A stretch of 64,000 nt of DNA from NCBI RefSeq assembly GCF_020866965.1, contig NZ_JAJATX010000001.1:1-64000 (forward strand). Direction: 5' to 3'. The position numbers were made by a program, and so were the translations under genes. The notes beneath the pieces were generated by a model that saw only the letters and a program-made list of their open reading frames with translations, made no database searches and was not told the origin of the DNA. This DNA is from Microvirga roseola (GTDB taxonomy: Bacteria; Pseudomonadota; Alphaproteobacteria; Rhizobiales; Beijerinckiaceae). This document shows positions 25,973 through 38,417 of the stretch, in pieces. How positions within the stretch are numbered: the first letter of the stretch is position 1; each line of letters opens with the position of its first letter.

Positions 25973-27311
25973 GGCAGGCCTGGGATTCCTCGTTGCCGGT
26001 GCCGCCCTCCTCTGGCAGGCGGGCGCCTGGCTGATCACCGGCACCGCGCCTCTGGCCGCGGTGCTCGTGGCCCTGGCCGGACTCGCCTTGAGCGGTGTCA
26101 TGCTGATCCGGGCGAACCGCTCCATCGCCGTCGCGCAGGATGTGCTGGCGCGGATCGGCAAGGGCGATTTCGAGGCGCGGATCGTCGGCTCACGCGAGGG
26201 CGGCAATCTCGGCCGGCTTCACATGACGATCAACGACACCACGGATTGCGTCGACGCCTATATCCGTGAATCCTCGGCTTCTATGGAAGCGGTGCGCAAC
26301 AACCGGTACTGCCGGCGCATCCTGCCAGAAGGCCTGCATGGCGCGCTGCTCAAAGGCGCAACGACGATCAACGAGGCGACCCAGGTCATCCAGCACCGGG
26401 TCGAGAGCTTCAATCAGTCCACGAGCGGCTTCGAGGCCGCGATCACGGCCATCGTCCAGGGCCTGTCGAAGGCCTCGCTCAGCATGGGCGAAATGGCCTC
26501 CGTGCTCGAAGGCGGCGCTTCCACCACGGAGGAGCGCACGAGCGCCGTGGCGAGAACCGCATCCGACATGGCCATCAACGTGCAGACCGTCGCGTCCGCG
26601 GTCACCGAACTCGTCGCCTCCGCCCAGGAAATCGGGGGCGAGGCGGACCGCTCCGCCGCAAAGGCGCGGGAGGCTGCCAGGGAAGCCCAGGCCACCGGGC
26701 AGATCGTCAATCGTCTCAACCATGCGGTGGAGCGGATCAGCAGCGTCGTGAGCTTGATCACCAGCATCGCCGAGCAGACGAATCTGCTGGCGCTCAACGC
26801 CACCATCGAGGCGGCGCGGGCAGGCGAGGCCGGCAAGGGATTCGCCGTCGTCGCGAGCGAAGTGAAGGAACTGGCGAGCCAGACCGCCAAGGCCACGGAA
26901 GAGATTGCACAGGAGATCGCGGACCTGCGCCATGCGTCCGATTCGGCCGTGACGGCGGTCGCAGGAATCTCGACCCTCGTCACCGAGATCGACACGGCGA
27001 CCTCGCGGATCGCCCATGCGATCTCCGACCAGACCGCCGCCACCTCCGAGATCGCCCGCAATGTGGAGCAGACCTCCGCGGGAACCCAGGGCGTGACGGA
27101 CAACATCCAGAACGTGAACGAGAACGCCGCCAAGACGAAGGTGCTGGCAGGATCGGTTTTCAGCGCTTCACGGGAACTCGCCCGCGAGGGGGATCATCTC
27201 GCCGAGGAGCTGCGCAGCTTCCTGCAGGCTCTGCGCCGCGGTCCGATGGAGAGCGAGGAGGCCGGTGGTGAGCCGCGGCGGCGCATCGCGTCGTCCCGGA
27301 AAGCCGCCTGA
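25947..27311 (+). CDS. Methyl-accepting chemotaxis protein
   Basis: A 454-residue signal transducer. Two hydrophobic segments (about 10-30 and 35-55) anchor it with almost no periplasmic part. A HAMP-like stretch follows, then the long coiled-coil signalling domain with the conserved hairpin tip [20 protein letters not shown] and [15 protein letters not shown]. Lacking a sensor domain of its own, it probably takes input from the PAS protein encoded just upstream and overlapping by 26 bp; that gene is broken here. Confidence 0.9.
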   Translation: MTNLSSLSKAGLGFLVAGAALLWQAGAWLITGTAPLAAVLVALAGLALSGVMLIRANRSIAVAQDVLARIGKGDFEARIVGSREGGNLGRLHMTINDTTDCVDAYIRESSASMEAVRNNRYCRRILPEGLHGALLKGATTINEATQVIQHRVESFNQSTSGFEAAITAIVQGLSKASLSMGEMASVLEGGASTTEERTSAVARTASDMAINVQTVASAVTELVASAQEIGGEADRSAAKAREAAREAQATGQIVNRLNHAVERISSVVSLITSIAEQTNLLALNATIEAARAGEAGKGFAVVASEVKELASQTAKATEEIAQEIADLRHASDSAVTAVAGISTLVTEIDTATSRIAHAISDQTAATSEIARNVEQTSAGTQGVTDNIQNVNENAAKTKVLAGSVFSASRELAREGDHLAEELRSFLQALRRGPMESEEAGGEPRRRIASSRKAA

Positions 27312-27328
27312 ATCTGCGAGTCGCCCAC

Positions 27329-27359
27329 AAAAAAGCGGAGCCGTGTCGAACGGCTCCGC
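27329..27359 (-). terminator. Intrinsic terminator of gyrB
   Basis: GCGGAGCCGT and ACGGCTCCGC form a perfect 10-bp stem with loop GTCGA (27335-27359). On the minus strand it is followed by TTTTTTGTG, 26 nt after the gyrB stop. Confidence 0.85.
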
Positions 27360-27384
27360 CTTGGAACATCAGGTGTGATGAGAC

Positions 27385-29874
<2,490 letters not shown>

Positions 29875-30013
29875 TCAGTTATTTAGTGACGAACGGTTGA
29901 AATTTCACCCCCGCGCGTATACGCGCGCGAGGAAAAGCGCGGAAAATCCACGAAAAAGTGCCGATTCAGCGGCTTCTGGGAGCGGTTCTTTGCCTCAGCC
30001 CCGGAATGGGCGC

Positions 30014-30628
30014 TCAACGCGCCGCCACGGCAGCCGCAGCGCCGGCCAGCATGGCCCCCGTCGTGCGGTTGAGAATGCGGATGGCTCTCGGGGTCGTGAA
30101 GAGCTGCCGCGCCCGGGCGGCGAGCACGATATAACCGCCGAAGACCACGCCCAGGACGCCCAGCGTCGCCGCCACGAGTTCCGCATAGCCCAGCGCCGTG
30201 ATGCGGGTGAGGTCGAGAATCGTGGGCAGGAGGGCGAGGTAGAACACGATGGTCTTCGGATTGCCCAGGGTGAGGGCAAGTCCGCCGAGCAGAAGCTTGG
30301 CAGGATGCTCCGCGGCGGAATTGGCCTTCACGTCCTTGGCGAGCGCCGGGGCGGTCCAGATCTTGTAGGCGATGTAGAGCAGGTACATCGCGCCGGCATA
30401 TTTGATGACCAGGAAGACCCCGTGGAAGGTCTGCGCCAGAGCCGCGAGTCCCAGGATGGCGCAGGTCAGCCAGACCACGTCGCCCAGAGCGACCCCAATG
30501 CTGAACGCCACCGCGCCCTTGGGACCACGCCCCAGCACCCGCGCCACGATGGCGGCGATCCCCGGCCCCGGCGAGGCCGCGGCAATGAAGAGGGCGGAGG
30601 CGAAGAGCAGAAGGCCTGCGAGATCCAT
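30014..30628 (-). CDS. LysE/RhtB family amino-acid exporter
   Basis: A 204-residue inner-membrane protein with about six helices and the family start SPGPGIAAIVARVLGRGPKGA. The GNPKTIVFYLALLP segment is also typical. These proteins export basic or neutral amino acids or homoserine lactones; the substrate is unknown. It follows the CPBP gene by 3 bp and may share the recF transcript. Confidence 0.9.
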   Translation of the reverse strand: MDLAGLLLFASALFIAAASPGPGIAAIVARVLGRGPKGAVAFSIGVALGDVVWLTCAILGLAALAQTFHGVFLVIKYAGAMYLLYIAYKIWTAPALAKDVKANSAAEHPAKLLLGGLALTLGNPKTIVFYLALLPTILDLTRITALGYAELVAATLGVLGVVFGGYIVLAARARQLFTTPRAIRILNRTTGAMLAGAAAAVAAR

Positions 30629-30631
30629 GGT

Positions 30632-31417
30632 TCAAAGTCCCAGGGCGGCGAGAAGCGGCGTTGCGATCCAGAATACAACGTGAGAGGCCCCGTGGGCCAG
30701 CATGGCGTGCTCCAGGCTGCGCGAGGCGTAAAGCCAGCCGAAGAGAAGCCCCAGAACGCCGTTCAGCGCAAGCGTCCTGACGAGAAGGACATGGTTGCCT
30801 TCCTGCATCATGGGGGCGGCCGCCCCGAGATGGCCCGCCGCAAAGGCGAAGGCGGCCAGCGCGATGGCGATCCAGGTGAGGACCGGGCGTCCGCGCCTGC
30901 CGGTCAGGCAAAGGCCCAGCCAGAGCAGGAGGGTCATGAGCCCGAACCGCATCATCAGCTCCTCCGTGATGCCGCCATAGAGAAGGCCGGGCAGGCGGCC
31001 GGAGAGCGTGACGTCGTCCAGGCGGGGCACCGGTGCGAAAGCCCCCGGAAAGGCTTGGCGCAGCATCAGATCGGCGAGAGCGACGACGGAGGCAAAGACA
31101 ATCGCCAGCGCCAGGGCCGCTCCCCAGCCGGCGGCTGCCGACTCTATCGCCTCGCCGCGCAGGCGGCGCAGGATCAGGGAGGTAAGGCCCGCCTTCTCGG
31201 CCAGGGCGACGCCAACAGCGACCGCGCCCAGCATCAGGAGGGTCGGCTGGACGAGCAGGAGGAGGGCAAGAGCCGCTACCGGGAGTTCCGGCGCACCGGG
31301 CAACAGGCGGACCTGCTCGGCGGCGGCGCCCGTCAGCGGCACGAGCGAGAGAATGCCCAGGAACCCCAAGCCGCTCAAAGCGAGGAAGGGTTTCAGGAAG
31401 CGTGCGGCAAAGGTCAT
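30632..31417 (-). CDS. CPBP family intramembrane metalloprotease
   Basis: A 261-residue polytopic protein. Motif 1 EExxxR is present as GITEELMMRFGL, motif 2 is FAAGHLGA, and a late HxxxH-type HGASHVVFW supplies further catalytic residues. The ABI/CPBP family includes Rce1-like intramembrane glutamic proteases. Its ATG overlaps the recF stop (ATGA), indicating translational coupling with recF. Confidence 0.85.
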   Translation of the reverse strand: MTFAARFLKPFLALSGLGFLGILSLVPLTGAAAEQVRLLPGAPELPVAALALLLLVQPTLLMLGAVAVGVALAEKAGLTSLILRRLRGEAIESAAAGWGAALALAIVFASVVALADLMLRQAFPGAFAPVPRLDDVTLSGRLPGLLYGGITEELMMRFGLMTLLLWLGLCLTGRRGRPVLTWIAIALAAFAFAAGHLGAAAPMMQEGNHVLLVRTLALNGVLGLLFGWLYASRSLEHAMLAHGASHVVFWIATPLLAALGL

Positions 31418-32568
31418 GTCTGGCCCAGAGGCGCGATTCGTCCGGGCTGGACCATGAGCAGGTCGGCCCGTCCTTCGAGCTCCGCAAACAGGCTCGGATC
31501 GGCTCCCGTCATCCAGACCTGTCCCCCCAGGGATTCGAGCGCCGCATAGAGGCCCGCCCGGCGGCGGGGGTCGAGATGGGCGGCGACCTCGTCGAGCAGC
31601 ACGAAAGGGGCGATGCCGCTCATGCTGGCCACCAGCCGCGCATGGGCCAGCACAAGGCCGATGAGCAGGGCCTTCTGCTCGCCGGTGGAGGCGGTGCCGG
31701 CCGGGATGTCCTTGGGACCGTGGCGCACGAGAAGATCGGAGGCCTGGGGGCCAACGAGGGTGCGTCCGGCCGCTCGGTCGCGGGCGCGGGAATCGCGCAG
31801 AATCGCCCGGTAGCGGTCCTCGGCGTCGACCGCGGGGAGAGTGGCCACCAGGGCGTCGATTTCGCCCTCCAGGCCCATCGTGGCGAAGGGAAAGGGCGAA
31901 TCCTCCTTGCGGGTCTCCAGGATCAGGGCGGCCAAGCGCTCCACGGTCTCGCGCCGCGCGGCGACGACCGCGATGGCGAGTTCGGCCACCTCGCGCTCCA
32001 GCGCATCGAGCCAGAGGCGGTCGTCGGGATTGTCCTCCAGCACCCGGTTGCGCGAGCGCAGGGCCCGCTCGAGCGCATTCACCCGTGCGCCATGCTCCGC
32101 ATCCACCGCCAGCACCAGCCGGTCGAGAAATCGGCGGCGGTCGCCTGCGGGACCGCGGAAGAGCGCGTCGAGATCGGGTGTGAGCCAGACGACCCGCAGG
32201 TGCTCGGCAAAGGCCGTCGGGGAGGAGGCGGGCATGCCGTCGATGCGGCAGATGCGGGAAGCGCGCTCGCCGTTCTGCTCGAGTCCCGTACCGAGCCGGT
32301 GCTCGCCATAGGGTGTGTCGAGGGTGGCGGAAACGGCGAAGGCGCCGGCGCCGCTCTGCCGGGCCATCTCGGCGAGCTCGGCGCGCCTCAGGCCCCGTCC
32401 CGGCATGAAGAGGGAGATCGCCTCCAGCACGTTCGTCTTGCCCGCCCCGTTCTCGCCCACCAGCGCCACGAGCTGGCGCGACACGGAAAGATCCAGGCTC
32501 GCATAAGTGCGGAAATCCTGGAGGATCAGGCGCGTGATTCGGGAGGCGGAGAGGGGGGCGGAGGACAT
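31414..32568 (-). CDS. recF: DNA replication and repair protein RecF
   Basis: A 384-residue SMC-like ATPase. Walker A is GENGAGKTN near residues 37-45, the signature STGEQKALLIGLVLAHA and Walker B FVLLDEVAAHLD. RecF helps load RecA at gaps with RecO and RecR. It lies in the conserved dnaA-dnaN-recF order, 194 bp after dnaN. Confidence 0.96.
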   Translation of the reverse strand: MSSAPLSASRITRLILQDFRTYASLDLSVSRQLVALVGENGAGKTNVLEAISLFMPGRGLRRAELAEMARQSGAGAFAVSATLDTPYGEHRLGTGLEQNGERASRICRIDGMPASSPTAFAEHLRVVWLTPDLDALFRGPAGDRRRFLDRLVLAVDAEHGARVNALERALRSRNRVLEDNPDDRLWLDALEREVAELAIAVVAARRETVERLAALILETRKEDSPFPFATMGLEGEIDALVATLPAVDAEDRYRAILRDSRARDRAAGRTLVGPQASDLLVRHGPKDIPAGTASTGEQKALLIGLVLAHARLVASMSGIAPFVLLDEVAAHLDPRRRAGLYAALESLGGQVWMTGADPSLFAELEGRADLLMVQPGRIAPLGQT

Positions 32569-32762
32569 GCGCCCCTTCTTTCAGAAGCGGACGTGAAAGA
32601 TCAAGCGTCGGCAGGGCCGAGCCGTTGTTTCGGAGGGCTGTGCCGCAGCGACCCCTCAAACGAGATCACCGGCGCAAGGCCGGTGATGCTGTTGAACCAG
32701 TTTTTGAGAAGCGATCCCGGAATCTGCGCTGCGCTTAGTCCGGGACGACGACCTTCAGGTGC
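32569..32762. repeat. dnaN-recF gap with two hairpin repeats
   Basis: Two palindromes: ATCACCGGC-GCAAG-GCCGGTGAT (32665-32687) and TCCCGGA...TCCGGGA (32715-32745). The second resembles the TCCCGG/CCGGGA intergenic repeats common in Hyphomicrobiales. They may modulate recF expression relative to dnaN. No gene seen. Confidence 0.5.
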
Positions 32763-33881
32763 CTACACCCGCATCGGCATCAGGACGTAGAGCGCGGCTG
32801 CGCCCTCGCGGTCCTGGACGACGGTGGGGGAGCCGGGGTCGGCGAGCTTGAACAGGGCGGTGTCGCCGTCGAGCTGGGCCGTGATGTCGAGGAGGTAGCG
32901 AGCGTTGAAGCCGATATCGAGCGGGGCCGCATCGAAATCGACCTCGATCTCCTCCGTCGCACTGCCCGAATCCGGGTTGTTCACGGTGAGTGTCAGGCGC
33001 CCGTCGGCGAGCGAGAGCTTCACCGCGCGGCCGCGCTCCGAGGAGATGGTGGAGACTCGGTCCACGGCCTTGGCGAAATCGGCGCGCTCGACCACGAGCA
33101 TCTTGTCGTTCCCGGCCGGGATGACCCGCTGGTAGTCGGGGAAGGTGCCGTCGATGAGCTTCGAGGTGAGCACGACGCCGTCGAAGGTCAGGCGCACTTT
33201 GGCGGACGAGAGCTCAATGGCCACGTTCTCCGAGCCGTCCTCCACGAGCTTGACGATCTCGGCCACCGCCTTACGCGGAATGATGACGCCGGGCATGCCC
33301 TCGGAGCCCGTGGGCGCCGGGATCTCCACGCGGGCGAGGCGGTGCCCGTCGGTGGCGACCGCGCGCATCACGACCGATCCGCCCGCATCGAGCGTGTGGA
33401 GATAGATGCCGTTGAGATAGTAGCGCGTCTCCTCGGTCGAGATCGCGAACTGCGTCTTCTCGATGAGGCGCTTGAGGTCGCTTGCCGGAAGCGTGAAGCG
33501 GTGCGGCAGGTCGCCTGCGGCGAGATCCGGAAAGTCGCTCTCGGGCAGCGCCTGGAGCATGAAGCGCGAGCGGCCGGAGCGGATCTGCATCTGTCCCGCA
33601 TCCGCCGTTATTTCGAGGGAGACCTGCGCCCCGTCCGGCAGTTTGCGGACGATGTCATAGATCATGTAGGCGGGCACCGTGGTGGAGCCGGCCTCCGTGA
33701 TGTCTGCGGGAATCGTTTCCGTCACCTCGATGTCGAGGTCGGTCGCCTTCAGGCGCAGGGTGCCCTCTTCCGCACGCAGCAGAACGTTGGACAGGATCGG
33801 GATGGTATTGCGGCGCTCGACGACGCGGTGCACATGCCCGAGCGCCTTCAGAAGAGCGGCGCGCTCAACAGTAACTCTCAT
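32763..33881 (-). CDS. dnaN: DNA polymerase III beta sliding clamp
   Basis: A 372-residue clamp starting MRVTVERAALLKALGHVHRV, with three repeated clamp domains of about 120 residues each and the usual C-terminus ALYVLMPMRV. It encircles DNA and tethers polymerase III. The start at 33881 is set by homology; the longer open frame upstream is not coding. The stop is TAG, showing that amber is a normal stop codon in an essential gene here. Confidence 0.97.
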   Translation of the reverse strand: MRVTVERAALLKALGHVHRVVERRNTIPILSNVLLRAEEGTLRLKATDLDIEVTETIPADITEAGSTTVPAYMIYDIVRKLPDGAQVSLEITADAGQMQIRSGRSRFMLQALPESDFPDLAAGDLPHRFTLPASDLKRLIEKTQFAISTEETRYYLNGIYLHTLDAGGSVVMRAVATDGHRLARVEIPAPTGSEGMPGVIIPRKAVAEIVKLVEDGSENVAIELSSAKVRLTFDGVVLTSKLIDGTFPDYQRVIPAGNDKMLVVERADFAKAVDRVSTISSERGRAVKLSLADGRLTLTVNNPDSGSATEEIEVDFDAAPLDIGFNARYLLDITAQLDGDTALFKLADPGSPTVVQDREGAAALYVLMPMRV

Positions 33882-33974
33882 AGTCCAACACCTATGTCGT
33901 TGGAATTCTTGGCTTCGCCCTCGGCCAGCGGGCCGGGGAAGCAGGGCAGCAAGATTGGCGGGTGTTGCGGCAGA

Positions 33975-33996
33975 AAGCAAGGCCGCGGCCTTGCTT
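33975..33996. promoter_or_regulatory. Perfect 22-bp palindrome between dnaA and dnaN
   Basis: An uninterrupted palindrome with half site AAGCAAGGCCG, 94 bp upstream of the dnaN start. It may be an operator, a processing hairpin or a weak attenuator. Confidence 0.45.
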
Positions 33997-34034
33997 CCTA
34001 ACAGCCTGCCAATTTCTCAGGCGGGAGGGGTATC

Positions 34035-35537
34035 CTACTCCTGCAGCATCCGCTTCAGGAGCTCGACCTCGTCGGACAGGGCGTTGTCCTCGCCCAGGGC
34101 CTTCTCGATCTTGCGCACCGCATGGAGCACGGTGGTGTGATCGCGCCCGCCGAAGCGCCGGCCGATTTCGGGCAGGGAACGCAGCGTCAGCACCTTGGAC
34201 AGGTACATGGCGATCTGGCGCGGGCGCACCACGGCGGCGGTGCGGCGCTCGGAGAGGATGTCCGAGCGGGAGACGTTGTAGCGCGAGGCCACCAGCTTCT
34301 GGATGTCCTCGATCTTGACGCGCTTGGGCTCGCGGTTGCGCACGAGGTCGCGGATCGCGGTCTCGGCGGTCTCGAGAGTAATGGGGGAGCCGGTGAGGGT
34401 CGCATGCGCCAGAAGCCGGTTCACCGCACCTTCGAGGTCGCGCCCGTTGGCCGTGATCGCACGAGCCACATAGGCGATCACGTTCGGTCCCACCTCGAAG
34501 GTCGGGTGAATGCTCTTCAGGGCCTCGACCCGGGTAGTGAGGATGGAGGCGCGCAGGGCCTCGTCGAGAGCCCCGACCTCGACCACGAGGCCGCCGGCGA
34601 GGCGCGAGCGCACGCGCTCGTCGAGGCTCTCCAGATCCGCCGGCGGACGGTCCGCGGCGATCACGATCTGGCGGCCCGCATCGATGAGGGCGTTCAGAGT
34701 ATGGCCGAATTCCTGCTGGATCTGCTTGCCCTGGATGAACTGCACGTCGTCGATGATGAGCAGGTCGATGCCGCGCAGGCGCTCCTTGAAGGCGAGCGAG
34801 GTCTGGGCCTTCAGCGAAGCCACGAAGCCGTACATGAAACGGTCGGCGGTGAGATAGATGACCCGGCGTCCCTGGGCGCGCACCGCATGGCCGATGGCGT
34901 GAAGGAGATGGGTCTTGCCGAGGCCCACCCCCGCATGGAGGTAGAGCGGGTTGTAGATGGCCTGGCCGTTCTGGGCATGGGCGACCCGGTCCGCCGCCGC
35001 ATGGGCCAGCGCATTGGATCGGCCGATGATGAAGCTGTCGAAGGTCAGACGCGAATCGAGCGGCGCGCCGCCGAGATCAGCGCTGTCGCCGCGCTCCTCC
35101 TGCGGGGCAGCGGGCGAGAATTTCACCTCACCCGGAATGGCCGGCCCGGCGGGGGCTGCGGCGATGCTGGGGCGGGGCGCTTCTGCGGCGCGGCGCGGCG
35201 CGGCGGCGGCATCGCGGCCGAGGGTGTTGCGCACGCCGATCACGACGCGCTCCACGTCGTTGGTCTCGGAGCGGTAGACTGTCAGAACCCGGTCGGCATA
35301 GTGGGACTCGATCCAGCTCTTCAGGAAGCGGGTCGGCACCGTCAGATAGGCGCAGCCGTCGACGACCGAATCCAGTTCCAGGCGTCCGAACCAGCTGGCG
35401 AAGATATCCTCACCCAGCTCGGCCCGGAGACGACGCTTCACCCGCGTCCAGATTTCCGATGCCGTTTGATCGCCCGGAATCTCCATGCCGCCCTCGCTGG
35501 ACGCGGCATAGGTCCGATTGTCCTCGCTGCGATACAT
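34035..35537 (-). CDS. dnaA: Chromosomal replication initiator DnaA
   Basis: A 500-residue AAA+ initiator. The start at the Met of [11 protein letters not shown] follows GGAGGGACATTG. Domain I is N-terminal ([21 protein letters not shown]), domain II is Ala/Pro-rich, domain III has Walker [11 protein letters not shown] and Walker [11 protein letters not shown], and domain IV carries the DnaA signature [13 protein letters not shown]. It unwinds the origin and binds DnaA boxes. A perfect DnaA box lies about 680 bp upstream at 36213. Confidence 0.97.
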   Translation of the reverse strand: MYRSEDNRTYAASSEGGMEIPGDQTASEIWTRVKRRLRAELGEDIFASWFGRLELDSVVDGCAYLTVPTRFLKSWIESHYADRVLTVYRSETNDVERVVIGVRNTLGRDAAAAPRRAAEAPRPSIAAAPAGPAIPGEVKFSPAAPQEERGDSADLGGAPLDSRLTFDSFIIGRSNALAHAAADRVAHAQNGQAIYNPLYLHAGVGLGKTHLLHAIGHAVRAQGRRVIYLTADRFMYGFVASLKAQTSLAFKERLRGIDLLIIDDVQFIQGKQIQQEFGHTLNALIDAGRQIVIAADRPPADLESLDERVRSRLAGGLVVEVGALDEALRASILTTRVEALKSIHPTFEVGPNVIAYVARAITANGRDLEGAVNRLLAHATLTGSPITLETAETAIRDLVRNREPKRVKIEDIQKLVASRYNVSRSDILSERRTAAVVRPRQIAMYLSKVLTLRSLPEIGRRFGGRDHTTVLHAVRKIEKALGEDNALSDEVELLKRMLQE

Positions 35538-36243
35538 CAATGTCCCTCCAAGAGATCCCGCCTCAACAGGGCGGAACCCCCACGCCATGCGCTGTTCTGA
35601 ACACCGAAACACATCTGTTTCACAGCTTGTTCAGAACGACACGCCCCCAATTGTACTGAAGTTTTACTTATTACGAAGAAGTCGAGATGACGGAGAACCG
35701 TCGCCCCACATGCGGTCCATCAAGTTCTATGAAGACTACTCCTTGAGGGGGGAAGAGGTGGCACTTGCTTCGAAAGAGAATGAAACAACGATCTGCCCCC
35801 GTAACCGAGTTTTATACCTTGAGACTTTGATGGATGACTTCGCGGCGGACCGTCGAAGTGAATTGACCTTACACAGGCTGGATGGGGGGGTGCAACACGG
35901 TCGAGTCGGCGGCAGCCGCCCTGTGGTCAATGGATCGGGTCCACAGCCCCGTCCACAGGTTTTCAGGCTGGGCTATAAAGTCCTGACTCTTCAACCGATT
36001 CACTGTTCCATCACAGCCTGTGCGCAACGCGAGAAAAGATTTTTCCCGCAACCTTGATTCAGGATCGATTCGGGTCGAGTCGCGGTGTGATTCCGATGCT
36101 TCGCGAAGCTTTGCCTGCTAAGACATTGTTATAATTGCACATTTTGTGCGCGCTTTGAATCACGAAGCTGGCTCTTTTCACCCCTGCAAACGGGGCTCGA
36201 GTCAAGCTGTCGTGTGGATAAGAAATCGGGGAAATCTTGAGCC
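35538..36243. other. dnaA upstream region
   Basis: About 700 bp with no believable gene; the open frames here look unlike proteins. It is less GC-rich than its surroundings and holds one perfect DnaA box (36213-36221), a two-mismatch box (TGTGGTCAA, 35922-35930) and a GCACA-TTT-TGTGC inverted repeat (36137-36149). It must carry the dnaA promoter. An origin role is possible but unproven, since many alphaproteobacterial origins lie near hemE. Confidence 0.5.
36213..36221 (-). promoter_or_regulatory. DnaA box
   Basis: TGTGGATAA is the exact complement of the strong DnaA box TTATCCACA. It sits between rpsT and dnaA. Confidence 0.6.
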
Positions 36244-36245
36244 GG

Positions 36246-36275
36246 AAAAACAAAAAACCCGGCCTTGCGGCCGGG
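36246..36275 (-). terminator. Intrinsic terminator of rpsT
   Basis: CCCGGCC-TTGC-GGCCGGG (36258-36275) is a perfect 7-bp stem. On the minus strand it is followed by TTTTTTGTTTTT, the best U tract in the window. Confidence 0.88.
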
Positions 36276-36315
36276 CTTGGGTTCAGTCGGAAAGGCAGCT
36301 GCGAGGAGCTGTCTT

Positions 36316-36582
36316 TTAGGCGCTCAGCGTCTTGATGCGGCTCGCCAGGCGCGAGACCTTCCGCGAGGCGGTGTTCTTGTGAACGATGCCCTTCTGGGCA
36401 GCGCGCATCATCTCCGGCTCCGCGGCGCGCAGGGCGGCAGCGGCCTCGGTCTGGTTGCCGGAGGCGATCGCCTCCTCGACCTTGCGGATGTAGGTCCGCA
36501 TCCGGCTGCGGCGCGACTTGTTGATCGCGGTGCGCTTCGCGATCTTGCGGGTCATCTTCTTGGCGGACACGGTGTTGGCCAT
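36316..36582 (-). CDS. rpsT: 30S ribosomal protein S20
   Basis: An 88-residue basic protein starting [19 protein letters not shown], the normal length and sequence of bS20. GAGGATGGGCC precedes the ATG. It binds 16S rRNA early in assembly. Located just upstream of dnaA, as in many Hyphomicrobiales. A strong terminator follows. Confidence 0.97.
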   Translation of the reverse strand: MANTVSAKKMTRKIAKRTAINKSRRSRMRTYIRKVEEAIASGNQTEAAAALRAAEPEMMRAAQKGIVHKNTASRKVSRLASRIKTLSA

Positions 36583-36670
36583 GGCCCATCCTCGTTGTTT
36601 AAAAATCCCGATGCCGAGCCCAGCTGAACGAGAGCTCAGGCAGCGACCGGTTGATTGCATGGAAACCGAA

Positions 36671-36693
36671 GAGCCCGCGGGACGCGCGGGCTC
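36671..36693 (-). terminator. Hairpin after the echA-TauE/SafE pair
   Basis: GAGCCCGCG-GGACG-CGCGGGCTC is a perfect 9-bp stem; on the minus strand TTCGGTTTCC follows, a poor U tract. It lies 60 bp past the transporter stop. Confidence 0.45.
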
Positions 36694-36753
36694 ATGTGGG
36701 GCGGCTTATAGCCGTGAGATCCGTGAACGTCAATGTCCGCGCGCCTTTGCGCG

Positions 36754-37557
36754 TCAAAAAAGCGCCAGAAGGCCGCTCTGGAGCGCCTGACGCCAGGGAT
36801 TGGCCGGGTCGAGGAGGAGCCGAAGCGCCATGAGGGTCGAGACCGCCACGAGGAGCGGCCGGATGAGGCGTGAGCCGAGCCGCATGGCCAGACGCGCCCC
36901 GACCTGGGCTCCGACAAAGGAGGCTGCGGCCATGACGAGCCCGAGGGGCCAGACCACGGCCCCGGTCGCCGAATAAAGGAGAAGGCTGCCGAAATTGCTC
37001 GCGAAATTGACGAGCTTGGTATGCGCGGTCGCCCGCACCACCCCGTAGCCGAGCAGCGTCACGAAGGCGAGCATATAGAAGGAGCCGGCTCCGGGCCCGA
37101 AGATGCCGTCGTAGAAGCCGATGGCCACCGGCGCGGTCAGGCCGAAGGTGAGAGCCGTCATCCGCGCCTGGGCGTCCTCGTCCTTCACCTTGCGCGAGAG
37201 GGCGAAATAGAGGGCGATGACGATGAGAAGCAGCGGGATCAGGCCCTCGAGCACGATGCGCGGCAGGAAGCTGACGCACAGCGCCCCCGCGGTGCTGCTG
37301 GCGAAGGCGACGAGGGCGAAGATCCAGGCCTTGCGCCATTCGATCAGGCCCTTCCGGCCGAAGGTATAGGTGGCGGAGGCCGCAGCCACCGAGCCCTGCA
37401 CCTTGTTGGTGGCGATGGCCTGGGCCGGATCGAGCCCGGCAAGCAGGAGAGCCGGGACCGTGAGCAGCCCGCCGCCGCCTGCGATGGCATCCACGAAGCC
37501 CGCCAGGAAAGAGACCGCGGCCAAGGCCGCGATCATGTCGAGGCCGAGGGCGTCCAC
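36754..37557 (-). CDS. TauE/SafE (TSUP) family membrane transporter
   Basis: A 267-residue polytopic protein. Glycine-rich motif FVDAIAGGGGLLTVPALLLAG is near the N-terminus and the second motif is FYDGIFGPGAGSFYMLAF. The start is most likely GTG 37557, two bases after the enoyl-CoA hydratase stop; the internal ATG at 37536 is an alternative. It probably exports a sulfur-containing or organic anion. It forms a pair with the hydratase gene. Confidence 0.88.
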   Translation of the reverse strand: MDALGLDMIAALAAVSFLAGFVDAIAGGGGLLTVPALLLAGLDPAQAIATNKVQGSVAAASATYTFGRKGLIEWRKAWIFALVAFASSTAGALCVSFLPRIVLEGLIPLLLIVIALYFALSRKVKDEDAQARMTALTFGLTAPVAIGFYDGIFGPGAGSFYMLAFVTLLGYGVVRATAHTKLVNFASNFGSLLLYSATGAVVWPLGLVMAAASFVGAQVGARLAMRLGSRLIRPLLVAVSTLMALRLLLDPANPWRQALQSGLLALF

Positions 37558-37559
37558 GG

Positions 37560-38333
37560 CTACCGGTTCTTGAACTCGGGCGCGCGCTTTTCCACGAAGG
37601 CGGCCATGCCCTCCTTCTGGTCGGCGGTGGCGAACATGGCGTGGAAGACGCGCCGCTCGAAGCGGATGCCCTCGGAGAGGGTCACCTCGTCGGCGCGGTT
37701 GATGGTCTCCTTCGTCATCATGACGGTGGGCAGCGACATGGAGGCGATGGTCTCGGCGGTCTTCATGGCCTCGTCGAGCAGGTTCGCGAGGGGCACGATC
37801 CGGGCGACGAGCCCGGAGCGCTCGGCCTCCTCCGCGCCCATCATGCGGCCGGTGAGGCACATCTCCATGGCCTTGGCCTTGCCGATCAGCCGGGTCAGGC
37901 GCTGGGTGCCGCCCATGCCGGGCATGACGCCGAGCTTGATCTCCGGCTGGCCGAACTTGGCGTTGTCGGCGGCGATGATGAAATCGCACATCATGGCGAA
38001 CTCGCAGCCGCCGCCGAGCGCAAAGCCCGCCACCGCCGCGATCATGGGCTTGCGCCGTCCCGCCACCTTCTCCCAGCCGGAGAACTGGTTGTCGAGATAG
38101 ATCTGCGGATAGGTCAGCGACGCCATCTCCTTGATGTCCGCGCCTGCCGCGAAGGCCTTGTCCGAGCCGGTGATGACAATGCAGCCGACAGCCTCGTCCG
38201 CCTCGAAGGCGTCGAGAGCCTGGTTCACCTCGTTGAGGAGTTGGGAGTTGAGGGCGTTCAGGGCCTGGGGCCGGTTGAGGGTGATGAGCCCCACCTTGCC
38301 GCGCGTTTCAACGAGAATGGTCTCATAAGCCAT
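37560..38333 (-). CDS. Enoyl-CoA hydratase
   Basis: A 257-residue crotonase-fold enzyme. The oxyanion segments are [11 protein letters not shown] (near 61-71) and [15 protein letters not shown] (near 103-117), and the two catalytic acids expected for hydratases are present in GCEFAM and [17 protein letters not shown]. It hydrates trans-2-enoyl-CoA in fatty-acid beta-oxidation or related acyl-CoA pathways. It lacks neighbouring beta-oxidation genes. Confidence 0.92.
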   Translation of the reverse strand: MAYETILVETRGKVGLITLNRPQALNALNSQLLNEVNQALDAFEADEAVGCIVITGSDKAFAAGADIKEMASLTYPQIYLDNQFSGWEKVAGRRKPMIAAVAGFALGGGCEFAMMCDFIIAADNAKFGQPEIKLGVMPGMGGTQRLTRLIGKAKAMEMCLTGRMMGAEEAERSGLVARIVPLANLLDEAMKTAETIASMSLPTVMMTKETINRADEVTLSEGIRFERRVFHAMFATADQKEGMAAFVEKRAPEFKNR

Positions 38334-38417
38334 GATGCCGCCTCCGATGGTCCGGTATGGGTAGGGGAGGCGGCAGGTCTCGGCAAGACCAAATCCGTCC
38401 AGGTCTGGTAGGCCCGG

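Noticed and set aside
29883-32659. Very long Arg/Pro/Gly/Ala-rich open frames (534 and 675 codons, minus strand) across the LysE, CPBP and recF genes
   Set aside because: They mostly overlap well-supported genes in other frames and have the arginine-rich composition of antisense or off-frame reading in GC-rich DNA; only the CPBP end of one is real.
35538-36243. A definite replication origin
   Set aside because: Only one perfect DnaA box and no clear AT-rich unwinding cluster; strand skew cannot be judged from 64 kb.
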